This document shows, one piece after another, positions 15,152 to 16,359 of a stretch of DNA of 16,359 nt. A program made the translations under genes and the position numbers. The notes below the pieces were generated by a model. The model made no database searches, was not told the DNA's origin, and saw only the letters and a program-made list of their open reading frames with translations. The DNA is from an uncultured Clostridia bacterium (lineage in GTDB: Bacteria > Bacillota > Clostridia > Lachnospirales > Anaerotignaceae): NCBI GenBank assembly GCA_947036475.1, contig CAMQRG010000029.1, positions 1 through 16,359 of the forward strand. Direction: 5' to 3'. Each line of letters begins with the position of its first letter. Position 1 is the first letter of the stretch.

Positions 15152-16159
15152 TCATTCTCGGCTGTACCGCAGAATCAGAAGTTCCACAGCCGCTTCTTCT
15201 CCCATTTTTCCTAATTTTATTGCCAGGTCTGTTTCCAGACAGTCTTTCAGCGCGCGTTTCCAGCCCTCCGGCGGAAAACGTCTGGACTGCTGCAAATAAC
15301 CCTTGACGGCAAAATCCCGCAGCTCCAGCTTTGCGGCTATGGCGCTGTTCGTCATGCCTGCCTGAGAAAACAGCATGGATTGCAGTATCATGCGGAACTG
15401 GCGGCTGATAAGGGAAAGCACCATATATGGTGATTCCTTGAGCAGTATCAGGTCGTGATAGATTTGCAGGGCTTTTTCCGGCTTTTTTTCGGCAACTGCC
15501 CGCACGAGGTCAAACACCTTTGCCTCCAGCGAAACGGTGCAGACTGCCCGTATGTCCTCTGGCTGCACATCTCCCAGGCTGCCTTTATAGGCAATAAGTT
15601 TTTGCAGCTCCCGCTCAATATTTTCCATGTCTTGGTCTACGGTCTGTAAAAAGAGAGCAGTAACAGAGTCCGAAATAGCAATGCCGTTTTCGCGGCAGGT
15701 TTTCCTGACCCACACGCTAAGTTCCTTTTCCGTTGGCCGCTTAAACTCCACTGCCTGCCCGTATTTCACAACGCTTTTATACAGCCCGCTGCTTTTTTCC
15801 GCTTTTTCTTCCACGAACAGCAAGCAAACATTTTCCGGCAGGTCGGACAGAAATTCTTTGAGGCGGGCTGCCTCGTCTTTCCTGCCGCCTTTCTGAAAAA
15901 AGCCGCTGTTGCGGACGGTTACGAGCCGCCGGTCATTCAGGAAGGGCAGAGTTTCTGCGGCATCCATGATGGCTGCCGCTGTCGCCCGTTTTTCTTCAAA
16001 GATGTCGTAATTCATCGTTTCTGTGCAGGGAGGGAGCAGTGCTTTTGTCAGTGTATTTTCATAATCCTTCAGCAGATAGGTTTCTGTGCCATAAAACAGG
16101 TAGCATTTCGCAAATTCATGGTTTTTCCACTGCTTTTTTAATTCCTTTATTTCGCTCAT
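15152..16159 (-). CDS. holA: DNA polymerase III subunit delta
   Basis: 335 residues, the usual length of the clamp-loader delta subunit, which opens the beta sliding clamp and loads it on DNA. The N-terminal CYLFYGTETYLLKDY, the block NYDIFEEK and the middle ENIERELQKLIAYKG are characteristic. The region LISRQFRMILQSMLF and the C-terminal helical domain complete the fold. No Walker A is expected in delta. The start is the ATG complementary to 16157-16159 with GAGGA six bases upstream. The upstream gene ends 35 bases earlier on the same strand without a terminator, so they are probably co-transcribed. The rpsT gene often found after holA is not present here. Confidence 0.93.
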   Translation of the reverse strand: MSEIKELKKQWKNHEFAKCYLFYGTETYLLKDYENTLTKALLPPCTETMNYDIFEEKRATAAAIMDAAETLPFLNDRRLVTVRNSGFFQKGGRKDEAARLKEFLSDLPENVCLLFVEEKAEKSSGLYKSVVKYGQAVEFKRPTEKELSVWVRKTCRENGIAISDSVTALFLQTVDQDMENIERELQKLIAYKGSLGDVQPEDIRAVCTVSLEAKVFDLVRAVAEKKPEKALQIYHDLILLKESPYMVLSLISRQFRMILQSMLFSQAGMTNSAIAAKLELRDFAVKGYLQQSRRFPPEGWKRALKDCLETDLAIKLGKMGEEAAVELLILRYSRE

Positions 16160-16194
16160 TATTTTCCTCGCAATGTTGTTTTTTAAAGCTGCCG

Positions 16195-16359
16195 TTACTG
16201 GGCTTTTTCATCATCTTCAAGGGCTGTAAGCGCGGCTTCTGCAATCAGGGATTCATCGCGTTCCTGCAAAAACACAGGAGCGCTCTGTTCCACAACATCA
16301 ATATTATTTTGAACGGTTTCCGTTTCTATAGGTTCCTGTTGCGCTTTAACAGTTTTAAC
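16195..16359 (-). CDS. C-terminal end of an unrecognised acidic protein (partial)
   Basis: An open frame runs in from the right edge and stops at 16195-16197, giving 54 residues. The tail is acidic and Glu/Gln/Val-rich, for example QQEPIETETVQNNIDVVEQ and ending ALEDDEKAQ, and looks disordered or helical. It lies 35 bases upstream of holA in the same direction. A competence ComEC gene often occupies this position in Bacillota, but nothing in this tail confirms that, so I leave it unnamed. Confidence 0.6.
   Translation of the reverse strand, partial: VKTVKAQQEPIETETVQNNIDVVEQSAPVFLQERDESLIAEAALTALEDDEKAQ

Noticed and set aside
1..16359. CRISPR array, tRNA or rRNA genes, transposases
   Set aside because: I looked for regularly spaced repeats, RNA gene signatures and transposase motifs on both strands and saw none.

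Overview
The window looks like a contig end from a gut-type Bacillota, most likely Lachnospiraceae or a close clostridial relative. This rests on strong purine-rich ribosome sites, Rho-independent terminators, closely packed operons, and proteins of clostridial type (GH36 alpha-galactosidase, cytosolic BMP-like protein, PLP alanine racemase, AraC-GyrI regulator). Family assignments come from motifs recognised by eye; no search was run. Bases 4-36 are the Illumina Nextera read-1 adapter, so the left edge is a sequencing artefact joined to real DNA at about base 37.

Bases 37-9968, plus strand: a carbohydrate-use operon entered part way through. It holds the end of an extracellular sugar-binding protein, two ABC permeases (MalF- and MalG-like), a GH13 enzyme of the amylosucrase/sucrose-hydrolase type, a GH36 alpha-galactosidase, a large cytosolic-looking BMP-domain protein, a metallophosphoesterase and a PfkB fructokinase. 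It ends in a strong terminator. The simplest reading is uptake of raffinose-family sugars: the galactosidase releases galactose and leaves sucrose, the GH13 enzyme splits sucrose, and the fructokinase captures the fructose. No ABC ATPase is present, so the importer probably shares one encoded elsewhere. The roles of the BMP-like protein and the phosphoesterase here are unknown.

Bases 9969-13226, plus strand: alanine racemase with its own promoter, an operator-like palindrome and a terminator. Then, from a separate promoter, come two abutting reading frames (11521-12117 and 12117-13226). They look like one membrane-anchored protein split by a small frameshift.

Bases 13227-16359, minus strand: a terminator that serves the minus-strand gene lies between the convergent units. 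Then come a small GyrI-like effector-binding protein, visibly more AT-rich than its surroundings, a very strong 64-base hairpin, an AraC-type regulator that also carries a GyrI-like domain, the DNA polymerase III delta subunit (holA), and the end of an unrecognised acidic protein directly upstream of holA. The gaps 13768-14037 and 14887-15151 hold regulatory or palindromic sequence but no gene I can support. There are no rRNA, tRNA, CRISPR or recognisable transposase genes in the window.
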